DNA from: Ooceraea biroi
Lineage: Eukaryota; Arthropoda; Insecta; Hymenoptera; Formicidae
Assembly: GCF_003672135.1 (NCBI RefSeq)
Contig: NC_039508.1
Coordinates: 13,713,945-13,777,944, forward strand
Reading direction: 5' to 3'
DNA: 64,000 bases
The notes beneath the pieces are model-generated. The model made no database searches. It was not told the origin of the DNA and worked only from the letters and a program-made list of their open reading frames with translations. The position numbers and the translations under genes are program-made. Shown here in pieces: positions 48,846-60,995 of this stretch (positions are counted from its first letter, which is position 1; the number at the start of each line of letters is the position of its first letter).

Positions 48846-49865
48846 AACGTTCGCGCGGGGCTAGCGATCACCAGCAACGCTCATTTCAAAACAACACCGG
48901 AGGCTGGTACTCCGCCATTTTCCTGCCGAAGCGCGGCCGGCCTTAGCTGGCTGATAAGGGACAGCATTTAAAGTCCACGTAGAAGTTCCACGTTCGATGA
49001 ACCCTACTACTCACGGCGCGATGTTAACCTGCCAAATCAGAGTTTAATTCTGCCGGACGACAGCGGCGTCGGGAGAGGGCTCTCGGATACGAAATCGGGA
49101 TGATTGTTAACCAGGCGGAACTCGGCTTCCTCAATCCGGTTTTTACGAAAGTACCGCGCATGCTGGCGTCACGGTAAATGAGCTCTACGTACGAGAGCGA
49201 AAACGAAAAATATCGTGTATCGTTGGACAAATAACGTAAAAAAATGTGTTTGTTCCATTTGTTCAACGTATGGATCATTTCTCAGAAGAGATGAACAAAC
49301 TTATATAAGATATAAATAAAATGATGCCAATGACGAACGCGACACTATTACCGAATCTATTATAAAAGAAAGCTAGAAATTAACAATTTTTCGGCTGCAT
49401 TGAACATTGCAATTTTTGTTTGGTGATTCACTCTACGCGTTACTTTACGAAACATTTCGCTCCTATGGAGTTTTTTCTTTTGTATTTTGCGTATGTTCCA
49501 AGCGGAATAAAAAGCAAAGAGAAGAGAAAAATGCGGTATGCACTGAACTGAAGTGAGCACATTTTATTGTAGGTTCACAGCCTGCGCGTTCATTCAAATT
49601 AACGAAGACTCTCCTCAGCCTATCAGAAACCAGTTCTCAATGCAGACTTTAGTATGGTTACTTTCGTCATGCGCAGTATCCAATTAGCAGTGCTGGTTCT
49701 AAACGAAGTACGCGAGATACTATATTTGATTTCTATTGAAATTATTGTAATATCAAACAGAATGTTGCAATAATTAGTTGACGCAATTACTGTTTCATAT
49801 TATTCCACACTATTATCCGATATAAATGCAACGTTTGGCGTATCCTTGACGACGATTTTACGCGT
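48846..49865. other. ADD1 promoter region and spacer
   Basis: The first 150 bases upstream of the ADD1 ATG are GC-rich and probably hold the promoter. The rest, to the transposon at 49866, is AT-rich with no supported gene. Confidence 0.45.
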
Positions 49866-50959
49866 TTAACCCTTCGTGGTCACTCGGGGTCCAAAAGACC
49901 CCAACGAAAGTTTAAGGCTTTATATCTTTCTGTTCTATATTGAAAATTAACTTTTTACTGCCATTTACCGGTAGCTTCAAGTACTCTTTTTCCGTTCTAA
50001 TACTAGGTATCGCCCGCAGCGCACTACTATAGAAATAGCAATTATTCAAATAACATTTCCCACGTGCTGGGGTCTTCCGGACCTCCTGTGTGACCAACTT
50101 GTAATTTGGTATCAAAAATTTGGAAAATTTTGTTTTTGTGATTTTCGCACATATTATCTGTGGAAAAACGTAAGTGCAAGTTTAAAGACCGAGTAATTTT
50201 TTTCTACAAAGGTTATAAGCATTTATTTACACTTATAGATGGCATATGATTTACGGAGTCGTGAGTTTCAAAATTCGTTGTTGAATGACATTGAAAATAC
50301 AAATAATTATTAACAATACTTTTAATAATAATAATGTTTTATGTTATATAAATACCCAGATAGCAGAGAGAGTTCAAAAAGAATTCACTTGTATGTTACC
50401 AATTCTGAGTTCATTTTCAGATGCAAAAAGAATTCAAAAGAATTCTAAGAACTCTTTTTGCATCTGAAAATGAACTCAGAATTGGTGACATGACAAATGA
50501 ATTCTTTTTGAACTCTCTCTGCTATCTGGGTACACTTATTTTTCCATAATTGTAGATTTCATTTATCTCGAAAATGATCCACTTAAGTCTGAAAATAAAT
50601 ACCTTTTTTGAAACGTTCATTATAACACTATTTTTTAAATTAAAGTATTACATCTCCACAATATGACCCTAAATTTGTATCGCAAAATAATAAAAATTTA
50701 AAAAGTTATAATTTTTTTAGTGAAAAACTCGGTTTTTCACGATTTCTAAATTCGTGAATTTTTTTAGTTATGTTACAATTAAAATTTGCATAAAAAGCCT
50801 ATTTCTCCTTGTTATACAAGCTTTCACATTTATTATGTAATTTTGTAATTCAAATTGAATGAATAGTGTAAACACGGCAACCATTTAAAGTTGGTGGGGT
50901 CTATTGGACCCCATGTGACCATTACGTGATTTTCTAGAAGTGTGACCACGAAGGGTTAA
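49866..50959. mobile_element. 1.09-kb TTAA-flanked element (piggyBac-like, non-autonomous)
   Basis: The ends are inverted repeats CCCTTCGTGGTCAC (from 49870) and GTGACCACGAAGGG (to 50955), both flanked by TTAA (49866-49869, 50956-50959). Just inside both ends are GGGGTCC...GACCCC-type sequences. The interior is AT-rich and has only one short frame (49912-50115 minus, 67 codons), not recognisable as a transposase. End structure and TTAA target fit the piggyBac superfamily. The copy is non-autonomous and contains a second element at 50355-50530. Confidence 0.82.
50355..50530. mobile_element. 176-bp TA-flanked MITE nested in the larger element
   Basis: Inverted arms of about 80 bases start CCCAGATAGCAGAGAGAGTT and end with the complement at 50530. 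TA is present on both sides (50353-50354, 50531-50532), fitting a Tc1/mariner-type MITE. The arms are nearly identical. It lies wholly inside the 49870-50955 element, so it inserted later. Confidence 0.82.
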
Positions 50960-51050
50960 TCGCCTCCATCTGTTACAGAAATTAAATGCATGGCCCGTTG
51001 TAACCTAGATCCGTTACTGCGAACGTTGTCATGGAGACAGCTGTTTAAAA

Positions 51051-53433
51051 ATGGCGCGCACATTTTCGATTTCCGATTTTCGAATGCACTTGCGGGAGAG
51101 AGTCGCGCGGCGATCTCCCGACGAGGTCGCCAGGATGACGGACGAGGAAATTGCGGGAGAGGCGTCGCTCGATAAAACGGCGAGGACACTCACCGAGGAC
51201 ATACAGAACATGTCCAATTACAAGGCGCTTTACAACGAGATACAAGTATCGTCGTCTCGCTGTCGTGAGTGGCTCGTCGAGCGAACAAGCGATTCTGAAA
51301 TATCCTACTTCTTCGTAGAGACTCGTTGCGTCGCCCGCCGTGGATAAGAACGATTTCAAGGGCTCGCTGATCGCCGCGCTGACAAACAACGGTCTGGAGA
51401 CGGAGATCAGAAACACGGTGTTTCACTGGCTGCGATCGCGGGTATGCGATGAGCATCTCTTCGACGCTGGAGCAACGCTAAATGAATCTCGTTACAGGGT
51501 TCACTGCATTCACGATCGGTTCCACATATACAAACAGCCGACTTGAGTTACTTGAAGAAAGCTCAAATTCAGTGGGAGCGACGCATACAAAAGTCGCTGA
51601 ACTCGACATGCAGCAAATTGAACATTCCGCTAGCTCGCATAAGACCCGCCGCCGATAGGAACGAATTGATCGAGAAGTGGAATGAGCTGAGTACTTACGA
51701 CATCGGTAAATCGGGTTTGAAGAATGAAATATATATATATATATAGGTTTTACTTGAAATGTAATTTTCAGATTTGTTAGAATACCGGCCGCTGTATGCT
51801 CCGAAGGACTTCCTGGACATGTTGGTCTCCATACGTGATCCTTCCTTTAAAAAGCAACCGTGCGTGGTTACAGATTAGCAGTTAGTCTAATTAGAAATTA
51901 GTCTGCTCGAACGAGGACGTTCTGTTATTGATTCATTTTTTGAAATATTGTAGAGACGAACTGAATTGGGACTTCAGTCATGTACAGATTGGGGTGAAAA
52001 CGCTTGCACAGTTGGTACGAATTTTATAATTGCTCGTCTGCCTTTTGATTTGTATAATTCTAAAAATATTCTTTCATAGAGACAGGTGTACACAGAATTG
52101 GCTCAGGGGATGCCATTACTCGGAGTAAATCCCAATATGCCGGCAACAGAGAATTTTCCAAATTTAGAAGCCGAGCGAACGCACAATGGTGAAAAAGTGC
52201 TCGGCTCGAATCACGCCCCGATTGCTCAGGAATTCCTCAAACGGGGATCTCCTCGAGCATTACGCGGTCGTCTCTGGTCGCTTGTTCTCGGATCCGTTAT
52301 CAAAGATAATGTATGACTAATGTGTACCAAGGATTAATACCTCTGATTATAAATGTTGATAATTATTTTTCTTAGGATGTAGAATATTACGAAGAATTGA
52401 AAACTATGATTCTACAGTATGATATCGTAGTGGACAAGCTGATAATAAAGGTAATTTCTATTTTTCCGAAAATTATCTCCCACAAGGACTAAAACAAAGA
52501 GAAATCGTATGTCGATGTAGGACGTGCACTTAACAGCGAGAGACGACGATCAATACTTTGTATTCGAAGATCTCTTGTATAAGACGATGTTATGCTTCTC
52601 GAGAGATTCCGAAATACTTGCGCCAGTCACGACTGACAGTAGCGCCGGCGGTCAAGTAATTCATGCGGTTTTGCAAGGTAAACCCGCAACGCTAGAGAAC
52701 ACTTTGGTCCTGCCACCAAGCGGTGTCATTCCATTCCACGGATTCACGATGTATGGTGAGCGATTGCAGTTGGTACAAAATGAATGTTATTGAATAATTT
52801 GTTATTACGTGTGCGACGTTCTTTCGCCAGCTACACCATTTTGCTATTTGTACGATGATCCCTATACTATATACTACACCTTTCGTGCCTTCTACCTGAG
52901 ATATTGGTTTCGCTTGCACACCGTGTCGAGCCACGAACAAGGCATAGTCGCTCTCTGCTTGCTTTTTGAACGACTGTTACAATGTCACGAGCCGCAGCTG
53001 TGGGCCCATTTCAAAACTATACATATTCAACCGTGAGTTTCCGCTTTCTTCGCTCTTTTATATTTTTTACTCCTGTAGTCTTTTAGTCTGATATGCATAC
53101 GCGCTTTCAGTGTAAGAGTAGTTTTCAAGTGGCTGATGAGAGGCTTCAGCGGTCACTTACCGCCTGAACAACTCCTGTACCTTTGGGATCTGATTCTGGG
53201 TTACGACTCCCTGGAAATTATTCCGCTGTTGGCAGTAACGATACTGAGTTTTCGAAAAGAAAATCTGCTGCAAGTGAATACCCAGCAAAACGTAGAGGTA
53301 CGGAAGCGATTTATGTAAGTTACACCGGCAGTTTATACATCTTTATGTGGTTTCTCACTTCCAGGCTGTACTGGCGGACTTGTCCTCCTTAAAAGTGATG
53401 CCTCTGTTACAACTAGCCCTACTGAAAGAATAA
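51051..53433 (+). CDS. TBC1D19: TBC1 domain family member 19
   Basis: Eleven exons: 51051-51245, 51319-51441, 51498-51705, 51772-51859, 51954-52014, 52080-52310, 52376-52450, 52521-52755, 52831-53032, 53111-53297, 53365-53433, giving 557 residues (mammalian protein about 526). It is a Rab-GAP-fold protein of little-known function. The N-terminal half has the family-specific segment SYLKKAQIQWERRIQKSLNS with IPLARIRP, then YRPLYAPKDFLDML. The TBC domain begins at RGSPRALRGRLWSLVLGS (about residue 285). It continues with FVFEDLLYKTMLCFSRDSE, GVIPFHGFTMY, HEQGIVALCLLFERLLQ, FKWLMRGFSGHLPPEQ and LWDLILGYDSLEI, and ends LSSLKVMPLLQLALLKE. The usual IxxDxxR and YxQ GAP fingers are not seen. The start codon is the first ATG of an open frame after GC-rich 5' sequence. 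AATAAA lies at 53584-53589. Confidence 0.94.
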
Positions 53434-54524
53434 TATCTCTATTGTGCACGAAAAATTATACAACAGGGTTTATGCCCTTTGTTTAGGTATATATATATAA
53501 TTCCTTTTGTCTCCAGATTTTATATAATATTATTTTATTCCTGAGAGCATATTTTGATGTCGGAATATACGCGCTAAATGCCAAATAAATCAGTATTTAT
53601 TTTTCTCCTCTCAAACGTGTACTTCGCGGAAAGACTTTCCGCGAAAGTAATCGCCGATATCTGAGAGGAACTTTAAACAATGTACCGCGCGTGGGAGGGA
53701 TGAAGTGCAACGCCTCCAATGGAGGGGAGGGATAGAGAGGGAGGGGAGAAAGACTCCCGTTTCCGGCTGTCAACTGTGTAGAGCAACGTAGAGCAGAGAC
53801 GCGTCTGATCCGCCGCTGTCATCGTTATATTCGTCGTCGCTACGTGTCCGTAGCGGGATTTCACAGCGAAGGCGCGTCGAACTCTCGACGTGCGTGACTC
53901 GCCTCGACTCGCAACTCGTGAGTATCGCTCGCATTCATCGCGGCTCGCCGCGATTCCGCGTCGCTGGCAGCGTCATTGCGGTAACGCCGAGCAGCAGCGA
54001 TCTACCGCCCCACATCGAACGGTGGGTAGGGTGGTTCTCACCCCCAAATTATTAGTCACGCACGGCTTTGCTTGGCGGCGCCGAATGACCGCGTCAGCGT
54101 TGCTCGTCACCGACGCCGCCGGTGCGAACTCGCGAACTCGAGGTGTCGATTTTCTCCCTGCCATTATTCTGGCATCCGAGAGCAACGCCCAGCGAATTAT
54201 TTGCATCTGTGTACGAGCACACGTCGCAACCCTGCGCGGAATCCCGACGAGCGACTACGATTATCGGACGATTTTGTCCGTGAGAGTTTTCAGAAACGCT
54301 GGCCTTTGTTCTGTCGGAGTGGCGTCTGGTATCTCTGAAAAATGTTCGATATTTTTTGCACATGCTTATTTTACAACAATTTTTCATTAAAGGCAGCGAA
54401 CGACATTCAATTATATTCAAAGTGCCTTTAAACTCGTTATTAAAAAATATTAATGATGTAACCTCCTCATTTCTTTTTTAGATTACATGATTTAAGTAGA
54501 GTGCGGATATTTAGTGACATCAAG
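53434..54524 (+). promoter_or_regulatory. TBC1D19 3' end, then CpG-rich promoter and 5' UTR of coronin-7
   Basis: After the TBC1D19 polyadenylation signal a CpG-rich block (about 53680-54340) begins. It holds a strong donor GTGAGTAT at 53918 that could join the acceptor TTTCTTTTTTAG ending at 54481, making a non-coding first exon for coronin-7. Large frames in this block (such as 53890-54390) look like chance. Confidence 0.5.
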
Positions 54525-57500
54525 ATGGCTTGGCGTTTCAAAGCTTCTAAATACAAAAATGCAGCACCGATTGTTCCCAAGCCAGAAGCTTGCATACGGG
54601 ATATCTCCGTGGGATCATATCAGACCTATGGGAATAACATAACGGCATCTGCGGCATTCATGGCATTCAATGTCGACCATAATGGTACAGTTGCATCTAT
54701 CTACAAGTTCACTTCGTTAATTTTAACTCATTCGTAAGTTCTTGTCGTGAATAAAATTTCTTTTGAAGGATCCAGTTTAGCAGTGTTACCGCTGGAGGAC
54801 TGCGGTAGAAAGAGCAAGACCATGCCACTGCTTCATGCTCACGCAGACACCGTGACGGATATGGAGTTCTCCCCGTTTCACGATGGCTTGCTTGCAACCG
54901 GATCTCAGGATTGTCTTGTAAATACATCGCAATTTTATTTGCCGCGTTTTTCGGAGATCATATTAATTTCATTCATAAATTCAGGTAAAATTATGGCACA
55001 TTCCGGAGAGCGGCTTGGAAGAATCCCTGTGCAACCCAGAATGCACGTTCTCGCATCGCCAACGGAGAGTGGAAACGGTGTGCTGGCATCCCTCCGCTGA
55101 ACACCTTTTGACCACCACGTCGTTTACCAATTTATCACTCTGGGATGTTCTCTCTCAGCAAGAGCTATTCTGTAAGTCATCTGAAAAGTTCATCGACACT
55201 CGTCACCTTACTGGCAGCTTCACGAGTCTCGCCATGTTGTTGCAGCTAACAGCGACCACACAGAAGTAATTCAGTCCGCAAGCTGGAAGCAGGACGGCAC
55301 GGTTTTAGCAACCTCCTGCAAGGATAAACAACTGAGGATCATAGATCCACGCGTATCATCGTGTGTCGTTAACTCATGCTCGAGTCATCAGAGTATCAAA
55401 GATTCCAGATTGGTTTGGCTGAATAACAGCGACAGAATACTCACCACGGGATTCGACGCGGCGAGACTTCGTCAGGTTTATATCAGGGACTTGAGGCACT
55501 TGAACGACCCCGTGAAAACACTGGAGTTAGATTGCAGCACTGGGTATGTAAATATGAGTTCGTCCAATTAAAGTTTTAATCGAAAGTCTGTTGCACTAGA
55601 ATTGTAATATTATTCTTCGCAGCATCTTGATGCCGCTTTTCGATCCTGACACGAATATGCTTTTCCTTGCTGGGAAAGGAGACACCACTATCATGTACAT
55701 GGAAGTCACGGACAAAGATCCTCACCTAGTGGAAGGTATCCGTCACAGTGGTGAGCAGACTAAAGGAGTTTGCCTGGTGCCCAAGCGAGCATTAAACGTA
55801 ATGCAGGCCGAAGTTAACAGACTGCTGCAACTCACTTCCAATATGGTGATTCCAATCATGTATCAAGTACCACGAAAGGTGAGTTACACCAAACATTCAT
55901 GTTTCTGAGCGTATGATAATTTTAATTTTCTAATAAACGTTAAATTTTAGACGTATAGAGATTTTCATGCAGACATTTATCCGGAGACGACTGGTTGCAT
56001 TGCTCAAAATAACGCGGCAGCGTGGATTAAAGGCCACAATGCAGCTGTACCAAAGATATCGCTAGATCCCGCGAAAAGGAACAAGGGCGAGGAACCAATT
56101 ACTGTAAGTAAACACTTTAATAACTGCCATGGACGTGAAGTGACTAATGTGGCACATATTTGAGATAATGATCAAACAAATTCGAATGCTTGATTACACA
56201 TATATTTGTAAATATGTAAATTAGTTATATATGATAACTTGAGATTCAAAGCGTCAATCATTGCATGCTTTTCATCATCCCGATCTTTTCACATTACCAC
56301 TCCGTTTGCTCCGACAACTTTGACGATAAACATTGGGCTGTGATGTGTATATTTGCTTTATGCAGTGTTTTTATTTAATGTATTTTTAAGTAGACTTCAT
56401 TATATTTTAAAAAACTGCAATATGGAAAGAAAGATAATTGATTTTATATGTGTTCTTGTGTAAAATGTATACTTTTCATAATAACATAGAGTATGAAATA
56501 AATTTTAGTGGCTGTGCTAGAATAATACTACAATATTACTCGTGTTACGAATATAAGATTGGTAGAATATAATTTAAAATTTTGTTGTAGCATCTATATT
56601 TAATTATTTAATTCTCTCGTAGGAAATTTATATATTTATACTTAATTTTATTATTCATTATACATACTTTATTTTGCGTTATTTAATTTTGCTATATTCT
56701 CTGTATATTTTTTTCACGTTTCAGATATCCAATATATGTTTTATAATTTATACATTAGCACCATTCAAACTATTATACCTGGCACGTGTTATATAAGTGG
56801 CAATTGATGTTGTAGCTTATTCTACAGCGTAAGTAATAGTACAAAGTGTAAAACGACACGATCCGTTCAGTAAATGTTTCTTTTTGTAAATTTGCTTCAC
56901 TTACTAGAAAGATACTTTAGGCTTTTTACTTGCCGGGAGCTTATGTTTTCTGTATATTTCTGCCTATATTTTGTACAAAAATGCGAGTCATGTGCGTCAG
57001 TATGCGTGTAAAAATTGTGTGAATGTAGCTAAATTGTTGCTGTCGTTAAATTGTTGCGTCGGATGCAAGAGTGTATTACGAAAGTGCAAAATCGACAAGC
57101 TTGCCTGCGGTTTGCGGTCATTAAGGAATTTACCTCCAGGTACACAAAGGGAACTTAGCGGCCCTCAAAGACAATCAGCGCGAAATTAAAGTGGAACAAA
57201 CGAATCGACAACCGAAGTCCTTGGTCATTACCACGCCGAAAGGATTTTCGAAAGTGCAAAACAACGCGATCGAAAACGACAATGTCGTAGACAACGATAC
57301 CGAGAAGATCGAAGACGCGAAAAAACCTGAGGCGGAAGAAGAGAAGACTAAGATACAAAATGGGGGGCAACCCATCCCACCGAAACCTTTACCAAGAGCG
57401 TCAAGAACGAACAGTATCTCCGAGGAGGAACCGAAACCAGTGGCGCGTCCTCGCACATCGCCAAATCCTGGATCAGTAGTTACATCAGTGAATCCTAACG

Positions 57501-60500
57501 CGATCGGCGGATACAAGGTTGTAATTAGCTTAGAAAAGAACACGCTAAAGTTACATACGGAGTACCTGATTTCTGTGACACTTTTGCGTGCGGTTTTCTC
57601 CTATATCACACTCACGTCATCATTGTCATGATTACTAACAGCGGCTTCTTTAAAAAAGGCAATTTTTCTTAAAAAACTGGAGGCACCAATTAAAATTTTT
57701 TATTTCTTTTTTTATTTTTAGCCCCGACTCGGTCCTAAACCATTCCAAGCGAAGTCCAGTAGCCAGGAGTTTTCGTTCGACAAAGTCTTTTCCGTACCGG
57801 TTGCGCCGAATAGCGACAACACTACCAACGGCTATCAGAACGAGGTTAATAATGCTGTGGAACATAACACGGAAGCGGACAAGTCGCCCACTTTTGCGCC
57901 TAACGAGCGCGCAAAGGACGCGGAAAATGGCAAGAGTGACTCCAGCTCCATTGAGGAGGACGCTAATTCGAGCGATTCTGGATACAAGCCGAAGACACCG
58001 AGCACTGCGGAGAGGCGCAAAGTGTTCGAGACAAAAGTGAAGGATGAATCGCCGGAGAACGAAGATGTTGGAAATTTCGAGCGCGGCTCAAACAGGAACT
58101 CGATTGCCGAGAGACGTCGCCTTTACGAGAGTCGATCCGTGTCGGTGACCGATGGGAATTTGGCAGAGAAGGCGATGGGTTCGCCGACCATGCTGAGGCG
58201 AAGGGACTCCTTCAAGGCGAAAAGCGAGGTTATTAAAGAAGATGAAACAAAGAAGAGCATTCCCATGTTGCGGCAGCAGAGTATGGATCCCAAATTGGAA
58301 AAGGTCGAGCCCGTTGCAACGCCTGCTTCTAAAAGAACATCCACAGTGTTTGGTGAGAATTTTCACGTACCTGGAAAGTTGCTGGTTTGACACGTTCCTT
58401 AATGCAAATTTCTTAATTACGTAGGAAAAGTATCCAAGTTTCGGCACTTGAAGGGCACTCCGGGACACAAATCTACGCACATTGAGAACATACGCAATAT
58501 CAGTCGTCAAGTATCCGGCGAGTGTGACGGCTTCCACGGTAAAATAAGTCTTCTGTCAAGATGACGCTTAAAAACAAAATTTTAACGCGATACGTGATCT
58601 ATTTCATGTACTCGTCATTTCAGCTAATCCCGATCGAGTAGCTGTACCTTTGAGCGGCCCAGGCGGAAAGATAGCGGTATTGGAATTGAAGAAAACTGGC
58701 AGACTACCGGATGGCGTTATGCCGGCATTGGTTCACGGTGCGATCGTGATGGACTTCCAGTGGGATCCGTTCGATAATCAACGATTAGCAGTTGGTAAGT
58801 AGCGAAACCTGGAAATAAAAGAATATTTATTATTCCGTCGAGCTTTTGGCAGAGAAAGAGATATTAAATGAAAATTCGTTTGCTTGTGCTAGCTTGTGAC
58901 GATGGTATGATTCGATTGTGGGAAATACCGGAATCCGGCCTGGCGGAACCGACGAATGAACCGAAGCACATTATAGAAGCTCACTCTGACAAGATTTATT
59001 TGATCAAATTTCATCCACTGGCGTCTAACGTTCTCGCGTCCGCTTCGTACGATATGACCGTCAAGATTTGGGACCTGTCGCTCTTATCGTCTACGGAGAC
59101 GGCGATCGCGAAGATCACGTTGACTGGTCACACCGATCAAATATTCAGCTTGGCATGGTCACCGTGTGGCCAGTACCTCGCCAGCACGTGTAAGGACGGC
59201 AAACTACGGATTTACAAGCCTCGATCTGGCGACGTTCCCGTGAAAGAGGGGAAAGGTCCTGTCGGCACGAGGGGTGCGAGAGTTGTATGGGCGCTTGAAG
59301 GCAGATATCTCGTCGTAATGGGCTTTGATAAGTAAGCACAAGTAACCGCAAGTGTTTTGTTATAATAAAGAAAAGAGATCACTGGAATTTGTGTTTCAGA
59401 GTTTCCGAAAGGCAGATTTATGTATTTAAAGTGGATAATCTAAATACACCTTTGAACACCGTTGGATTGGACGTTTCGCCTGCCATACTGATGCCATATT
59501 ATGACGAAGATAGTTCTACGCTCTTCTTAACTGGACGTGTAAGGATTTTTCTGTGACCAAGTTCTTTCTGATTATACAATGAGAGGTTTCTTGCAATCGT
59601 TTCCCATGAAATGTTATTTTTAGGGTGATTCTACGATATACGCGTTTGAAGTAACCGAGGAAGCTCCGTATTGCTGTCCATTGAGCCACCATAGATGCAG
59701 TAGTTTGCACCAAGGCTTGTCATTCCTTCCAAAAAATAAGTGTGATGTGGCCAGTGTGGAATTTGCCTCTGCCTTGAGACTAACAAACAATACAATAGAA
59801 CCTTTAAGCTTCACTGTGCCGCGCATAAAGGTACACCTTGTGCATCTTAATAGATTAATAGACGTGAGATCTTTGATTGATGATAAAGTACTGAGGCATT
59901 TTGTTTCAATCAGAGTGAATTATTCCAAGACGATCTCTTCCCTCCAACGAAAGTTATCTGGAAACCAACTTTATCTGCGGCAGAATGGTTTAACGGTGGC
60001 AATAAACAGCCATCTAGAATAAGCCTTAAGCCACCTGGAATGGACAATTGTAAGTGGAAAATATTATTACGTATATTACATAAAGATATATTTGTATTTG
60101 ATTTATGTAATACACACGATTTTTATTTACAGTATCCGAGAATCAGTCGCAAAGTGCAGTTAATACTCCTCAAGTAGTCGCAAATAAGCCATCATCAACA
60201 CCTTTCAACCTTTCTACACAACCTTTCAGATTAGGGTGGAATCCGGATGTCAGAGCGAAACAAGAAGAGGTGAGGTGGCAATCGCACTTACGCATTTGCA
60301 TGTATTTTATGAATTGCCGTACAAAATTATTTTCTGAAATACAATATATTAGTGAAGCAGATTTCATTGATTAATAAAATTGGTGGGATGCATGCGTTGA
60401 TTTGTGTAGCTTTCTAATGACTTGCAATATTCATAAAGTGTGATCATTTTTAGTTATACATTACCTTAATCAGTTATTATTTGATGATTCAAGATGTGAT

Positions 60501-60995
60501 GTATTAGATTATTTGAAACTGTTTCAACACTATTTTGGAGAACTTTGATTAAAATTGTCCATTGTGTGCGTGAGGCGTTCTTGCTTTTATGTGATATCAT
60601 TTGAGCATATTGTGTGATATGTGTGAGTCAGATCCAGAAAACAATGAGCAATTTTGTGGGAGACGTTATTCAGTGTTCATTGGAACAAGATCACATGGAA
60701 GGTGTCGAGGAACACGAATGGGTAGATATTTGCATACATACTATTGCTACAGCTTGGTTTTTTCAGTAGCCACTTCATTCATCATTAGTTTAAGTTTAAG
60801 TCTTTGTATTCTTAGTATCTATGTATATGTTATAAATGTGTGTACAATTACCACATTTCTTTCTTCTAGTGTGAAAAATATTTTTACAAGAAGAGAAGCA
60901 ATTTCTGAAATTGAGAAAAGTTTATATAAAATTTATTTTTGCAATATTTGGAACATTGACAATAATATCATGTGCATTGTTTTTAGGATGAGTGA
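54525..60995 (+). CDS. CORO7: Coronin-7 (POD1), double beta-propeller actin/Golgi protein
   Basis: Seventeen exons: 54525-54684, 54769-54917, 54985-55171, 55246-55543, 55623-55878, 55951-56103, 57140-57517, 57722-58352, 58425-58538, 58624-58794, 58893-59331, 59400-59538, 59624-59830, 59914-60049, 60133-60269, 60632-60721, 60987-60995, giving 1217 residues. It starts with MAWRFKASKYKNAAPIVPK, the coronin signature. The first seven-blade WD40 propeller spans about residues 1-400 (HADTVTDMEFSPFHDGLLAT, SASWKQDGTVLATSCKDKQL). A disordered acidic/proline linker follows, then a second propeller (about 750-1130: ACDDGMIRLWEIPESG, SASYDMTVKIWDLS, GHTDQIFSLAWSPCG). The C-terminus is acidic with a terminal Trp (EGVEEHEW, then Asp-Glu). 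Fly POD1 links actin and microtubules in axons, and mammalian CORO7 works at the Golgi. The last coding exon is only GAT GAG TGA. The donor of exon 7 (GTTGTA) is unusual. Confidence 0.95.

Noticed and set aside
53890..54390. 166-codon plus-strand frame upstream of coronin-7
   Set aside because: CpG-rich 5' UTR or promoter DNA that spans a likely donor site, with no domain seen.
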